Of a stretch of DNA of 64,000 nucleotides, positions 27,837 to 37,088 are shown piece after piece (position 1 is the stretch's first letter; the number at the start of each line of letters is the position of its first letter). The DNA is taken from contig CAZVLF010000003.1 of the NCBI GenBank assembly GCA_964627795.1, positions 1-64,000 on the forward strand. Reading direction: 5' to 3'. Below the pieces are notes generated by a model that saw only the letters and a program-made list of their open reading frames with translations, made no database searches and had not been told where the DNA came from. A program made the translations under genes and the position numbers. Source of the DNA: CANDYO01 sp964627795 (GTDB lineage Bacteria; Pseudomonadota; Alphaproteobacteria; Rickettsiales; CANDYO01).

Positions 27837-28427
27837 TTATTTAGTTAATTTAGTTTGATTATTTCTAGCAATTATATTCATTAACATATCAAATTTCTTC
27901 TCTAATAGTAAAGGAAAATTTAATATTATTTGTTGGATTGATTTTTCAATAATTGACTGTTCATTGGTACTAAAATTGCCTAACACGTAATTACTTATAT
28001 CCATACTCTCTGGTGGGCTGCCAATTCCAATTCTAATACGGTAATAATTTTTACCAATATGTTGATCAATTGATTTAATCCCATTATGCCCTCCTGATCC
28101 TCCACCATGCTTGATTTTAATCCTTCCTAAATCAAGAGCAAAATCATCATAAATAACAATAGAATCATTTGAAGATAACTTATAAAAATTTAATATTTTA
28201 GAAACTGATTCACCGGATAAATTCATATAAGTTTGAGGTTTAACCAGGGTGATTTTAAATCCGTTAATAATTTTACTAGATATTTGAGCTGAGAATTTGC
28301 TTGAAAAGGAAGGAAAATCTTTGATTTCTGCAATTAAATCAATAGCCATAAAACCAACATTATGGCGATTATTTTTATATGCATCTCCAGGATTTCCTAA
28401 CCCAATCAAAAAAATGTGATTGCTCAT
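27837..28427 (-). CDS. pth: Peptidyl-tRNA hydrolase
   Basis: Releases peptides from prematurely dropped peptidyl-tRNA. Key residues are present: IGLGNPGDAYKNNRHNVGFM with the catalytic His, LVKPQTYMNLSG, and YDDFALDLGRIKIKHGGGSGGHNGIKSI. Length 196 is normal. Its ATG overlaps the TGA of the preceding secreted orphan by 4 nt, so it is translated in the same operon, with ychF downstream. Confidence 0.97.
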   Translation of the reverse strand: MSNHIFLIGLGNPGDAYKNNRHNVGFMAIDLIAEIKDFPSFSSKFSAQISSKIINGFKITLVKPQTYMNLSGESVSKILNFYKLSSNDSIVIYDDFALDLGRIKIKHGGGSGGHNGIKSIDQHIGKNYYRIRIGIGSPPESMDISNYVLGNFSTNEQSIIEKSIQQIILNFPLLLEKKFDMLMNIIARNNQTKLTK

Positions 28428-29176
28428 TTATTCTTAATACATTTGGTTATAACTTCATTAGCAAAAGAATAAGCATCTTTTTCATCTAGATTTAATTTAC
28501 TAGAATCAATATATTGTTGATGAATATGATTAAAACATTGTTCTAACTTATTTCCTTGTAATATGCTTTTCTGTGGAGAAAGTGAGATTGACATAATTTT
28601 CTCATCTTTAAAGTGAAGATAAGCAAAATGACAGATCGCGCAATCAAGTAAATTTTCTATTTTATCAATATGTTTACCTGATTTATTAAAATACATAGTA
28701 AATAATTTTGGAGTTAATGACATATCATAATAAACTGATCCATTCTCCATTTTTGTGTTAGATAAACCACCATGGCTTCGATCTCCAGAAGGGCCGCTTT
28801 TCACTAAGATCAATTTTCCATCAATAATTTGATAATATTTGATAAAATTTAGCCTAGAAGTTAAGCCGCCAATCATGTCGGCATGTATAGCATGAGTGTT
28901 TTTATATTTGCCTAAATAATTATAAACCATACTACCAGGTATTGAATCTTTTATGGTGTGATATGAATAACCAACCATTTCAGAATCGCTAGATTTAAAT
29001 GAATCTATGGATAGTATATTATGTTTAGTGCAAGCATCAAGGTTAACTATTTGCGAGGTATTTGATAAAAAAATACAATAAGGATCTATTGGTTTTCCAT
29101 GAAAATAAAAATCCTTATCTACTTCAGCTGCAATTGAAATATTAGCAAGAAGCAAAAGAGAGTAAAGTTTTTTCAT
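28424..29176 (-). CDS. Secreted hypothetical protein with one CxxCH motif
   Basis: No recognised family. The first 17 residues (MKKLYSLLLLANISIAA) are a typical signal peptide, so the 250-residue product should be periplasmic or outer-membrane associated. Residues near 180 read LLDCAICHFAYLHF, which contains the c-type heme-binding pattern CxxCH; two further cysteines lie elsewhere, and a distal Met or His ligand cannot be assigned. GAGGT precedes the ATG. The gene overlaps pth by 4 nt and follows pccA by about 20 nt on the same strand, so it may share that transcript. A chance CxxCH in an ordinary disulfide protein is the alternative. Confidence 0.6.
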   Translation of the reverse strand: MKKLYSLLLLANISIAAEVDKDFYFHGKPIDPYCIFLSNTSQIVNLDACTKHNILSIDSFKSSDSEMVGYSYHTIKDSIPGSMVYNYLGKYKNTHAIHADMIGGLTSRLNFIKYYQIIDGKLILVKSGPSGDRSHGGLSNTKMENGSVYYDMSLTPKLFTMYFNKSGKHIDKIENLLDCAICHFAYLHFKDEKIMSISLSPQKSILQGNKLEQCFNHIHQQYIDSSKLNLDEKDAYSFANEVITKCIKNK

Positions 29177-29195
29177 AAATACCTCAACTATAGAA

Positions 29196-31196
29196 TTACT
29201 CTAATTCTATAAGATCTTGACCAACGTTAACAAGATCTCCAGTCTTAAAGTGAACTTTAGCAACTTTAGCTTTTCTAGAAGAATAGATAACATTCTCCAT
29301 TTTCATTGCCTCAACAAGCATCAATTCTTGACCAATCTTTACTTCATCACCAACTTTAACTTTAATATCAACAATTTTTCCAGAAATAGGAGCTAATATA
29401 ACTGATTCAGATTCAGCATCATTTCCTTTAACTTGCATAAATTGTTCTAACTCAGCAACTCTTGGTAATCTTACCTTAACATTTACTGATACACCGGAAT
29501 TACTTAAAGTATAATAATCTTGTTTATTGGTAATTTTAACATTTACGGTTTTATCATCTACAATACCATGGAATAAATTATTGCCTAAATTCCAATTACT
29601 TTTAACAAAGATACGAGTATTTTCGTAGCGAATAAAATAACCTTGTTCAATAGGCTTGATAAAAACTGGATATAATTCTTTATCTATTGCAACTACCCAC
29701 CTGGTGCTTAGTTGTTTTTCTTTTCCCGCAACTTGGCCTGCAATTGACATTTCTCTGCTGGTTTTAGATAAGTGAATAAATATAGCAGAAGCTAAGAAAA
29801 TTTTGGTTATTTCAGAAGTTAAGTCAGCTCCTAAGAATCCTTCAGGATATTGTTTATCAATAAAATTTGTTGATATATCACCTGAAACAAAATTAGGATT
29901 AGACATGATAGCTTCTAAGAAGCTAATATTATGAGAAACACCTTTTATAACATAGCTTCCTAAAGCTTTTTTCATTACTTCTATTGCTTCAAGCCTGATT
30001 GGGGCGTAAGAACATAGTTTAGAAATCATAGGATCATAGAACATGCTTACTTCATGACCTTCTTTAACTCCACTATCAACCCTTACATTTACGCTTTTTA
30101 AAGGCTCTTTATATTCAATGATTCTTCCACTTGATGGTAAAAATCCACGTGAAGGATCTTCTGAACAAATACGTGATTCTATAGCCCATCCATTTAATTT
30201 TATCTCATCTTGAGTAAAAGGAAGTTTATGACCAGCAGCAATATTTACCATCTGTTCAACTATATCAATTCCTGTAATTAATTCAGTTACACAATGTTCT
30301 ACTTGAAGTCTTGTGTTCATTTCAAGGAAGAAGAAGTTTTTATTTTTATCCATGATAAACTCTACTGTACCTGCAGAGGAATAATTTACCTGGCGACAAA
30401 GTGAAACAGATTGAGCATACATTTTATTTCTGGTTTCTTCATCAATGAAAGGGCTAGGAGCTTCTTCAATTACTTTTTGGTGATGTCTTTGAATTGAACA
30501 TTCTCTTTCACCCAAGCAAACAACATTTCCATGATTATCTGCTAGTACCTGGATTTCAATGTGCCGAGGATCTTCAATAAATCTTTCAATAAAGATTCTA
30601 TTATCACGGAAACTGTTTGCAGCTTCTCTTTTAGCTGAGGTAATTGCATCATTTAGATCTTCGATGTTTCTTACTACACGCATTCCTCTACCACCGCCAC
30701 CAGCAGTTGCTTTAATAATTATTGGAAAGCCAATTTCACTTGCAATTGATTTTGCATGATCAAGGTCATTAATTTCGCCAAGAAATCCTGGAACTGTGGT
30801 TACTCCTGCAGCTTGTGCAAGTTTTTTAGCTTCAATTTTATCACCCATCATTTTGATTGCCCAATCTGATGGCCCTATAAGTTTAATGCCTTCATTATTT
30901 AATGCTTTGGCAAAATCAGCATTTTCTGAAAGAAATCCATAACCTGGATGCACAGCTTGCGCTCCAGATGTGATGGCAGCATTAAGAATATTTTGAATAG
31001 ATAAATAACTTTCAGTTGCAGGTGACGGGCCAATATAAATGGCTTCATCAGCAAATTGTACATGAAGAGAATTAGTATCAGCTTCCGAGTAAACTGCTAC
31101 AGTTTTTATTCCCAGAGCTTTAAGAGTTTTCATTATTCTTAAAGCAATTTCGCCTCTATTTGCAACTAAGACTTTTTCAAAGACAGGTCTATTCAT
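29196..31196 (-). CDS. pccA: Propionyl-CoA carboxylase alpha subunit
   Basis: Biotin-dependent carboxylase subunit: an N-terminal biotin carboxylase domain (FEKVLVANRGEIALRIM, KATAGGGGRGMR, FLEMNTRLQVEH), a central BT linker domain and a C-terminal biotin carrier domain with the biotinylated Lys in EAMKMENVI near residue 629. With PccB it converts propionyl-CoA to methylmalonyl-CoA. I start at 31196, where AGGAG lies 4 nt before ATG; an ATG at 31211 lacks a ribosome site. Acetyl-CoA carboxylase subunit AccC is the main look-alike, but it is shorter (about 450) and has no carrier domain. pccB is not in the window. Confidence 0.92.
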   Translation of the reverse strand: MNRPVFEKVLVANRGEIALRIMKTLKALGIKTVAVYSEADTNSLHVQFADEAIYIGPSPATESYLSIQNILNAAITSGAQAVHPGYGFLSENADFAKALNNEGIKLIGPSDWAIKMMGDKIEAKKLAQAAGVTTVPGFLGEINDLDHAKSIASEIGFPIIIKATAGGGGRGMRVVRNIEDLNDAITSAKREAANSFRDNRIFIERFIEDPRHIEIQVLADNHGNVVCLGERECSIQRHHQKVIEEAPSPFIDEETRNKMYAQSVSLCRQVNYSSAGTVEFIMDKNKNFFFLEMNTRLQVEHCVTELITGIDIVEQMVNIAAGHKLPFTQDEIKLNGWAIESRICSEDPSRGFLPSSGRIIEYKEPLKSVNVRVDSGVKEGHEVSMFYDPMISKLCSYAPIRLEAIEVMKKALGSYVIKGVSHNISFLEAIMSNPNFVSGDISTNFIDKQYPEGFLGADLTSEITKIFLASAIFIHLSKTSREMSIAGQVAGKEKQLSTRWVVAIDKELYPVFIKPIEQGYFIRYENTRIFVKSNWNLGNNLFHGIVDDKTVNVKITNKQDYYTLSNSGVSVNVKVRLPRVAELEQFMQVKGNDAESESVILAPISGKIVDIKVKVGDEVKIGQELMLVEAMKMENVIYSSRKAKVAKVHFKTGDLVNVGQDLIELE

Positions 31197-31345
31197 AAAT
31201 CTCCTAAACATAATTAAAATAAAGACACATACTAGTTGATTAGTATGTTTATGTCAATAATAGCTGTAAGGCTCAAGGTTTTAAAGGCTTTTACTTAAAT
31301 ATATATTTGCTATTAGTTTTTTGATGTTTTTCAATAAAAAAACTA

Positions 31346-31373
31346 TTGCTTTTAATAATAAATAATATATAAA
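31346..31373 (+). promoter_or_regulatory. Candidate promoter of tRNA-Pro
   Basis: TTGCTT (31346-31351) and TATAAA (31368-31373) are 16 bp apart and end about 20 bp before the mature tRNA start. The fit to a sigma-70-type promoter is good, but AT-rich DNA gives such matches easily. Just upstream, 31314-31345 holds an A/T-rich imperfect inverted repeat. Confidence 0.45.
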
Positions 31374-31394
31374 TAACTAGTCGTTTATGACAGT

Positions 31395-31471
<77 letters not shown>

Positions 31472-31679
31472 TCTAAAAAAATTTCCTCCTTTTCATGATG
31501 TTCTTAAAACTTGTATTTTAAGCCTTTTTTGTTATTTTAAGCTTAATATTATTTATGGTTAACATAAATACAAAATTTTGAACTATTTTTTCTAACTGAA
31601 TATTAATAAATGCGCTAACTTTTTATTAGTTATTTTCCTTTATTTTCCATGAAAATTAATTTATTTGAAGGAGAATAAA

Positions 31680-33695
31680 ATGACCAAAAAAAATAACAAA
31701 AATTACCCATTAGAAGCTCAAATTTTCCCCTTTGCTATTCTTGCTCTATTAAGCGCTTATCTTCATTATCATCAAAAATCAGATGAAGAGTATAATGACA
31801 TTTTAAATTCTCCTCAAAAAACTATTTATCAATGGTCACCAATTATTATAACTGACGTAGTTATTTTTCTAAGCTTTGTTACCGCTCTTATTTTGTATTT
31901 TAATCCTGGAAGATCAAATTTTAGGCAAACAAACTTTGATAAGATGATGAGTAATATAAGCATGCTTGTTCCATCACTTATCGCAGGGCTTGCAAAAGGT
32001 GGAACTACAATAACCAAAGTTATTATCGGGGATAGAGCTGATGCAATTAATGAAAATGCAATAAAAGCTGTTGCTGTAACAGAGCAGCTTTTTAGACTTG
32101 GGGCAATAATAGAAAGAATGCATGAGCATTTCATAGCGCGAGCTGTTGAAAGAGAAGGTAATTTTGAAGTTAGGTATATTAGGCAAATAGCGCAAAGCTT
32201 AGATGAGTTTTTTACTAACTCAATTGAATTAGCAGTAGCAGCAACTTATAGAATGGCATTATTAGGATTTTTAGAGAGATATGTGCCAATGGCAACTGAT
32301 AAAAATAAATTAGAGCTTTTAGCTTTTTTATATCTTCTTGCAGATGCAGCAGAAGGGGCAATTAATTCACAAATTAATAATGTTGCCTTAGCTGTTGAAA
32401 TAGTTGCCGATAATTATTTCATATCCAAAGTTTTAAAAAATTTTGGTATTGCTGGAAATAGAGCAATTATAGTTAAAGAGCCAGAAGTTATTGCTGCTGT
32501 TCGTAAGGTAGTTGATTCTATAGCTGAAGAAGCAGAAAAACTGGCTCAAGAAGCAAGAAGAATTATCCAAGAGACAGAAGAAAAAATAAGATTAGAAATG
32601 CAAGAATTAAAAGAAGAGATCAATAAAAAAGCTGAGGAAGCTTTATTTTATCTGTCTAAGCTTGAGGTAGTTCAAAAAAGTCTAGATATGCTTTCTTCTC
32701 TAAAACAAAAAGCCGAAGAAAAATTAATGGAAATGGAAAGTTTGGTTGGCGAAAAAGCAAGTGAACTTTATGAAGCAATTAAGCATAGTAAAATGTTACA
32801 AGAAACAATAGTGGAATTGAATCAAACAAAAGAAAAAGTGGAAAATGAATTAAAAGAAGCAGCAAAAGAGTTAAAAAGATATGTGAATAAATTTGGACAT
32901 ATGATGGTAGAATTAGAGCATAGTTCAGCTGCTATAATTCAGAAAATTTGGAGAGGCAATAAAGCACGCAAAATTTATAAAGATATGAAGATAAAATCTA
33001 TAGCGGCAATGATTCAGTCCTTTGAAGAAGTTAGAGAAAAAAGGGAAAAAGAGCAAGCAAAGTTAGAAGATGGAGAAACAAAGAAGAAAGATATTAGTGC
33101 GTTACGATCTAGTGTTACAGGTGAGGCTTTATCAATAGTAGTGGAGAAAAATATTAAAGAAAAAAACAAAAATAAAAAAAATTCTTTCTTTAACATATTT
33201 TCTCATAATGATGAAGAGGGTGACGAAGGTGAGCATAATGGGTTTCTTGGTAGATTATTTCATTATAAACCTGAAAAAAATAAACCTAAGCAATCTACAA
33301 TCAACGGAAAAAACACTCAAAAAAATTCTAATAAGGCTAGTGCTCAAGAAGTTAAGAAAGACCATGCAGCTGAAGATGATAGGGTTATATTTTCTAATGA
33401 ATATGTTAAGGTTGATCAAAAAAATATTTCTTATATAGATTTAAAATTAACGAAAAGAAGCAATCTTCCTATTAAGAAGGATGTTGAAAAGGTAGAAACA
33501 GATAGAAATAAAAAGGAAATAGAAACGCAATTAGAGCAAAAAATATCTATTAATTTAGAAAATTTTGTAGCTTTTGAGTTTAAAGATAAAAATAAAACAA
33601 GTCATTTCTCAAATTATAATGAATTTAATCAATTAAATAATGACGTTTATTTGGTAGGGATATTTGCTGAAAATAATAAATATATGTTAATATAA
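31680..33695 (+). CDS. Membrane-anchored coiled-coil protein with IQ motif
   Basis: Not a family I recognise. I start at 31680, where AAGGAG lies 8 nt before ATG; an in-frame TTG at 31665 is less likely. Three hydrophobic stretches near residues 12-30, 52-75 and 90-110 suggest membrane insertion. A long charged coiled coil follows (about 270-410, for example AEEAEKLAQEARRIIQETEE). At residues 420-430 lies IQKIWRGNKAR, an exact fit to the eukaryotic IQ calmodulin-binding pattern IQxxxRGxxxR, with a degenerate second copy just after (MIQSFEEVREKR). The C-terminal 200 residues are low-complexity and Lys-rich. No bacterial signal peptide is evident. The three tandem paralogues follow 68 bp downstream. 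Calmodulin binding is inference from motif alone. Confidence 0.75.
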   Translation: MTKKNNKNYPLEAQIFPFAILALLSAYLHYHQKSDEEYNDILNSPQKTIYQWSPIIITDVVIFLSFVTALILYFNPGRSNFRQTNFDKMMSNISMLVPSLIAGLAKGGTTITKVIIGDRADAINENAIKAVAVTEQLFRLGAIIERMHEHFIARAVEREGNFEVRYIRQIAQSLDEFFTNSIELAVAATYRMALLGFLERYVPMATDKNKLELLAFLYLLADAAEGAINSQINNVALAVEIVADNYFISKVLKNFGIAGNRAIIVKEPEVIAAVRKVVDSIAEEAEKLAQEARRIIQETEEKIRLEMQELKEEINKKAEEALFYLSKLEVVQKSLDMLSSLKQKAEEKLMEMESLVGEKASELYEAIKHSKMLQETIVELNQTKEKVENELKEAAKELKRYVNKFGHMMVELEHSSAAIIQKIWRGNKARKIYKDMKIKSIAAMIQSFEEVREKREKEQAKLEDGETKKKDISALRSSVTGEALSIVVEKNIKEKNKNKKNSFFNIFSHNDEEGDEGEHNGFLGRLFHYKPEKNKPKQSTINGKNTQKNSNKASAQEVKKDHAAEDDRVIFSNEYVKVDQKNISYIDLKLTKRSNLPIKKDVEKVETDRNKKEIETQLEQKISINLENFVAFEFKDKNKTSHFSNYNEFNQLNNDVYLVGIFAENNKYMLI

Positions 33696-33763
33696 AATGA
33701 GTATGTTAACTTCTTCTTAACTTTTTCGCTTTAGTATTATTTTCCTAAATAAGGGAGGAGTTT

Positions 33764-34828
33764 ATGGAAGCATATTACGCTGAGCGACTTTTACAAGAGT
33801 TGAAAAGCCGTTATGAAGAAGTTAAATATAATATTGGGAAATTAGAATATCTTGATAATATTTTATCATCTTCAGAAGAATTTGATATTTCAAAAAAAGA
33901 TGGGCTTTTAACAATCCTTATTTCTGATCAAGAAAATTTTAGCGATAATTCAATTGTTAAATATAATAGTTATCAAAAACTAATTGATCTTATTAATGAA
34001 CAAGATAATTCAAATCAAATTCATTACATTGAAAATTATGCTCATTATGATACGAGTAAAGTAACAGGATTAATAGACTATAGCAAAATTTCATCTATAA
34101 CAATTGAGCAAGTTTTAGATTATAATCCGGTTTATTATGCAAGTGATGTTGAGGGTAAACTTGAATATAGCCAAGTTGAATATATCTATTCAAGCCAAAT
34201 TTTAAATTATGATGCAACTATTGCTGCAAGTAAAATTTTAGGAAAATTTGACTCCAATCAAATTAATAAAGTTGAGGTAAGCCAGTTTGTTAATAAATTT
34301 ACCAGTAATGAAATAAATTATATTTACCTTAATCAAATAAATGACTTAAGCTCAATAATTGAAGCAAGTTTGATTGAAGGGGAATTTCCCTCGTCTATTT
34401 TTGATAGTACTGTGTTGCAATCTTATATGGGTAGCGCATCAGATGTACTTGATTTTTCATTTCCTTTTGGAGCTAGAACTGACAGTCCTGGTACTTTATG
34501 GGCATGTAATAATATTGGGATTAATGCACAATCTAATAAAAAAATAGCAGGTTCAACTGATCCAAGTGAAATGATGAAAGCGATAAATCTCTGTATTATA
34601 TTTGCGAATTCTATGGGCACTAAGGATTACTCTATGACATTTAGTAATAACTATTATCATATAACAACTACTACGAGTCTTAATATGGCTCTTAGCAGTG
34701 ATCTTATTTCTTGTTATAACGTGCCAAAAATTGGAGCAGCAGGGGTGCCATTAGATTTTCTGGCTGATTGTTTGGCTACAATTAGTGGTAATTCACCAGA
34801 TAACAGTATTTTTGCTAATTATACATAA
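33764..34828 (+). CDS. Tandem repeat protein, paralogue 1
   Basis: First of three adjacent paralogues. The N-terminal domain (about residues 1-85) is helical: LLQELKSRYEEVKYNIGKLE and YNSYQKLIDLIN. Residues about 100-215 hold repeats of about 28 residues with the core A-S-x-[IV]-x-G, then Q-[IV], then S-Q-[IV] (for example YASDVEGKLEYSQVEYIYSS). The C-terminal domain starts GTLWACNN and ends AISGN-like (LATISGNSPDNSIF) and is shared with the other two. No signal peptide. GGAGG precedes the ATG. The repeat recalls phage tail-fibre and surface beta-repeat sequences with SASKITG...SQI units; function is unknown. Confidence 0.7.
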   Translation: MEAYYAERLLQELKSRYEEVKYNIGKLEYLDNILSSSEEFDISKKDGLLTILISDQENFSDNSIVKYNSYQKLIDLINEQDNSNQIHYIENYAHYDTSKVTGLIDYSKISSITIEQVLDYNPVYYASDVEGKLEYSQVEYIYSSQILNYDATIAASKILGKFDSNQINKVEVSQFVNKFTSNEINYIYLNQINDLSSIIEASLIEGEFPSSIFDSTVLQSYMGSASDVLDFSFPFGARTDSPGTLWACNNIGINAQSNKKIAGSTDPSEMMKAINLCIIFANSMGTKDYSMTFSNNYYHITTTTSLNMALSSDLISCYNVPKIGAAGVPLDFLADCLATISGNSPDNSIFANYT

Positions 34829-34843
34829 ACTTAGGAGCTTTAT

Positions 34844-35950
34844 ATGTCATTTGAAGAAGATAAAATTATAAAAGATTTAAGAAATTTATATAAAGAAGTT
34901 AAAATTAAAATTGGAAAAGTAGAAGATATTGAAAATTTTCTTTCTAACTATCCACTTCCATCTGCAAGTGAGCTTGAAGTTATAAAAGATCAACTTAGAG
35001 GAGAGCAATCCTTGCATATGGATGAAATTTTTAAATTTAATGACTATCAAGATATTATTGACTTGCTTAATAGAAGTATTTTTGCATCTGTACTAGAAGA
35101 CATTTTAAATGCAGATATTCCAACTGAAAAAATTGTGGGTCAATTTCCATCTGAGCAAATAAGCGGAATATATACATCTCAAGTTCAAGGTTTAAGTCCT
35201 GTAGTTTATGCAAGTGATATTGAAGGAATAATTAGTGCAAATCAAATAGATTCTGTTGAAGCAAGTATTATAGAAAATTTTGATCCAACTATTTCAGCTA
35301 GTGAAATTATTGGACAATTGCAAGGCAATAACATTAATCAAATATATGTTAGTAAAGTTAATGATTTAATCAAATCAAGCAAAGTTGAATATGTATATAC
35401 AAGCCAGGTGGATAATTTGTTTCCAATTCAAGCAAGTGACATTAATGGAAGTTTTAATTCCCAAGAAACCCAAGCTATTTTTGATTCAATGTTTAACCAA
35501 CATAATTTAAAACTCACATTAGGAGGTGATTTTAATAATTATCAATCTATTACTGGAGAACCTGGTATAATTTTTGCTTGTCATAGCCCAACTCTTCCAA
35601 ATTGTAAGGAAATTAAAGGTTCTAAAGTTCCATCAGAGATGATACAAGGATTAATCTATTGTTCATTATGGGCAGCTGCAGAGTATACTACATTATACGA
35701 CAGCGATGGTATTACTTACCTTAGTAGAAATTATTATTATGCGTTGCCACGTAGTCCATCATCTGGTTCAACTGATCCTAATTCCTCAGGATCTACTACT
35801 ACCATGGGTGATATTTATACTGTAAGTTTACCAGCTAACCCGAACGTTGCTGCACCTTTAGAGTTACGTGGAATGTTATTAAATGGATGTTTTGCAGTTT
35901 TAGCGGGCATAGATCCTTGTGATACAATCTTCAATTATCAATGCGCTTAA
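34844..35950 (+). CDS. Tandem repeat protein, paralogue 2
   Basis: Same three-part plan as the gene before it, 15 nt away: an N-terminal helical domain (LRNLYKEVKIKIGKVEDIEN, FNDYQDIIDLLN), a repeat section at about residues 85-205 (EKIVGQFPSEQISGIYTSQV, YASDIEGIISANQIDSVEAS) and a C-terminal domain with GIIFACHSP, PSEMIQGLIYCSLWA and LAGIDPCDTIFNYQC. Cysteines are conserved in the last part. AGGAG precedes the ATG. The C-terminal domain has an extra Ser/Thr/Pro-rich insert (RSPSSGSTDPNSSGSTTTM). No signal peptide; function unknown. Confidence 0.7.
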   Translation: MSFEEDKIIKDLRNLYKEVKIKIGKVEDIENFLSNYPLPSASELEVIKDQLRGEQSLHMDEIFKFNDYQDIIDLLNRSIFASVLEDILNADIPTEKIVGQFPSEQISGIYTSQVQGLSPVVYASDIEGIISANQIDSVEASIIENFDPTISASEIIGQLQGNNINQIYVSKVNDLIKSSKVEYVYTSQVDNLFPIQASDINGSFNSQETQAIFDSMFNQHNLKLTLGGDFNNYQSITGEPGIIFACHSPTLPNCKEIKGSKVPSEMIQGLIYCSLWAAAEYTTLYDSDGITYLSRNYYYALPRSPSSGSTDPNSSGSTTTMGDIYTVSLPANPNVAAPLELRGMLLNGCFAVLAGIDPCDTIFNYQCA

Positions 35951-35975
35951 AAATATAATAAGAGGAGTATGAAAA

Positions 35976-36995
35976 ATGGGTTATGATTTTGCTACAAGAA
36001 AAGATCAATTTGAAAGAAGATATAAAGAAGCTGAAAATATTATTGGAACCGACGATGAGTTAAATGAGTTTATTCAAGTAGGAACAAGCCTTGATTTAAC
36101 TTCAGCTTTAGAATTAAGTTCTTATATCATTGATAATCAGCAGCAAGCTAGTGATGTTTATGTTAAATTTAATGCATATCAAGATATATTAAAAGTGTTG
36201 AAATACTATAATACTGAAGAGATGATAGATTATCTTAGATTTGCTCAAATACCTGCAAGCCGGATTGATGGAATTTTGCAGGCAAGCCAAATTGATTATA
36301 TCAATGTTTCTCAAATAGATAATTTTAATCCAACTATCTATGCTAGCGATATTTTAGGGCAATTTAAAACTGAACAGATAAATAAATTAGATGCAAGCCA
36401 AATTATTGATTACAACCCCATTATTTATGTTAGTGACATTGTGGACAAAGTGGATGCAAGCCAAATAAATAATATCTATGCAAGCCAGATAAATGGATTA
36501 ATTTCAAGTGAGCAAATAGAATATCTGAAAAAAAGTGATGTTATTGATATGGATTCTTACCTTCAAGCTTCAAGAATATCTGGACAATTACAGACATCAC
36601 AAATTTCAAGCACAATTACTAGTTCAATAAGCGATAATAATTTAGGAGAAATAGATTATAGCTATTTTGTTGTAGGCCAATATGACTTGAATAATCCACC
36701 GCATAAAGCCGGGATATATGCGTGCAATACTGGGGAAGATACCTCAGGTATAACAATAGTGCCAATATTTGGTTCTGATGATGGTGTTGAACAGCTTCAA
36801 GCGATGGTTAAGTGTAGCTTATGGGCAAATTATCGAAGTAGTTTTAATCCTACTTTATATTATACTTCAAGTAGCGATGTTTCATCGTGCTATTTTAAAA
36901 CTTTTATATCAAGTGCAGATGCTTTTAATAATTGCCTTGCTATCATTAATGGAGTAAATCCATGTAATACAGAGTTCGCAAACCTTTGCACTTAA
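35976..36995 (+). CDS. Tandem repeat protein, paralogue 3
   Basis: Third copy, 25 nt after paralogue 2. N-terminal domain FERRYKEAENIIGTDDELNE and FNAYQDILKVLK; the repeat section is the cleanest of the three (residues about 88-215: PASRIDGILQASQIDYINVS, ASDILGQFKTEQINKLDASQ, VDASQINNIYASQINGL); the C-terminal domain reads GIYACNTG ... VKCSLWANY ... CLAIINGVNPCNTEFANLC. AGAGGAG precedes the start. Sequence divergence from its neighbours is large outside the motifs, so the duplication is old or the copies evolve quickly. No terminator is obvious before ubiE. Confidence 0.7.
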   Translation: MGYDFATRKDQFERRYKEAENIIGTDDELNEFIQVGTSLDLTSALELSSYIIDNQQQASDVYVKFNAYQDILKVLKYYNTEEMIDYLRFAQIPASRIDGILQASQIDYINVSQIDNFNPTIYASDILGQFKTEQINKLDASQIIDYNPIIYVSDIVDKVDASQINNIYASQINGLISSEQIEYLKKSDVIDMDSYLQASRISGQLQTSQISSTITSSISDNNLGEIDYSYFVVGQYDLNNPPHKAGIYACNTGEDTSGITIVPIFGSDDGVEQLQAMVKCSLWANYRSSFNPTLYYTSSSDVSSCYFKTFISSADAFNNCLAIINGVNPCNTEFANLCT

Positions 36996-37088
36996 AAAAT
37001 GTAATTTATGTAAAACAAAATTAAACTTAAGTTTACAAATTAGCCCAATCTTCTATACTGTAAAAGAAAATTATAGCAGGCATGATTG

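Noticed and set aside
36996..37088. Partial tRNA copy as an island boundary
   Set aside because: No match to the tRNA-Pro 3' end was found downstream of the third repeat gene.
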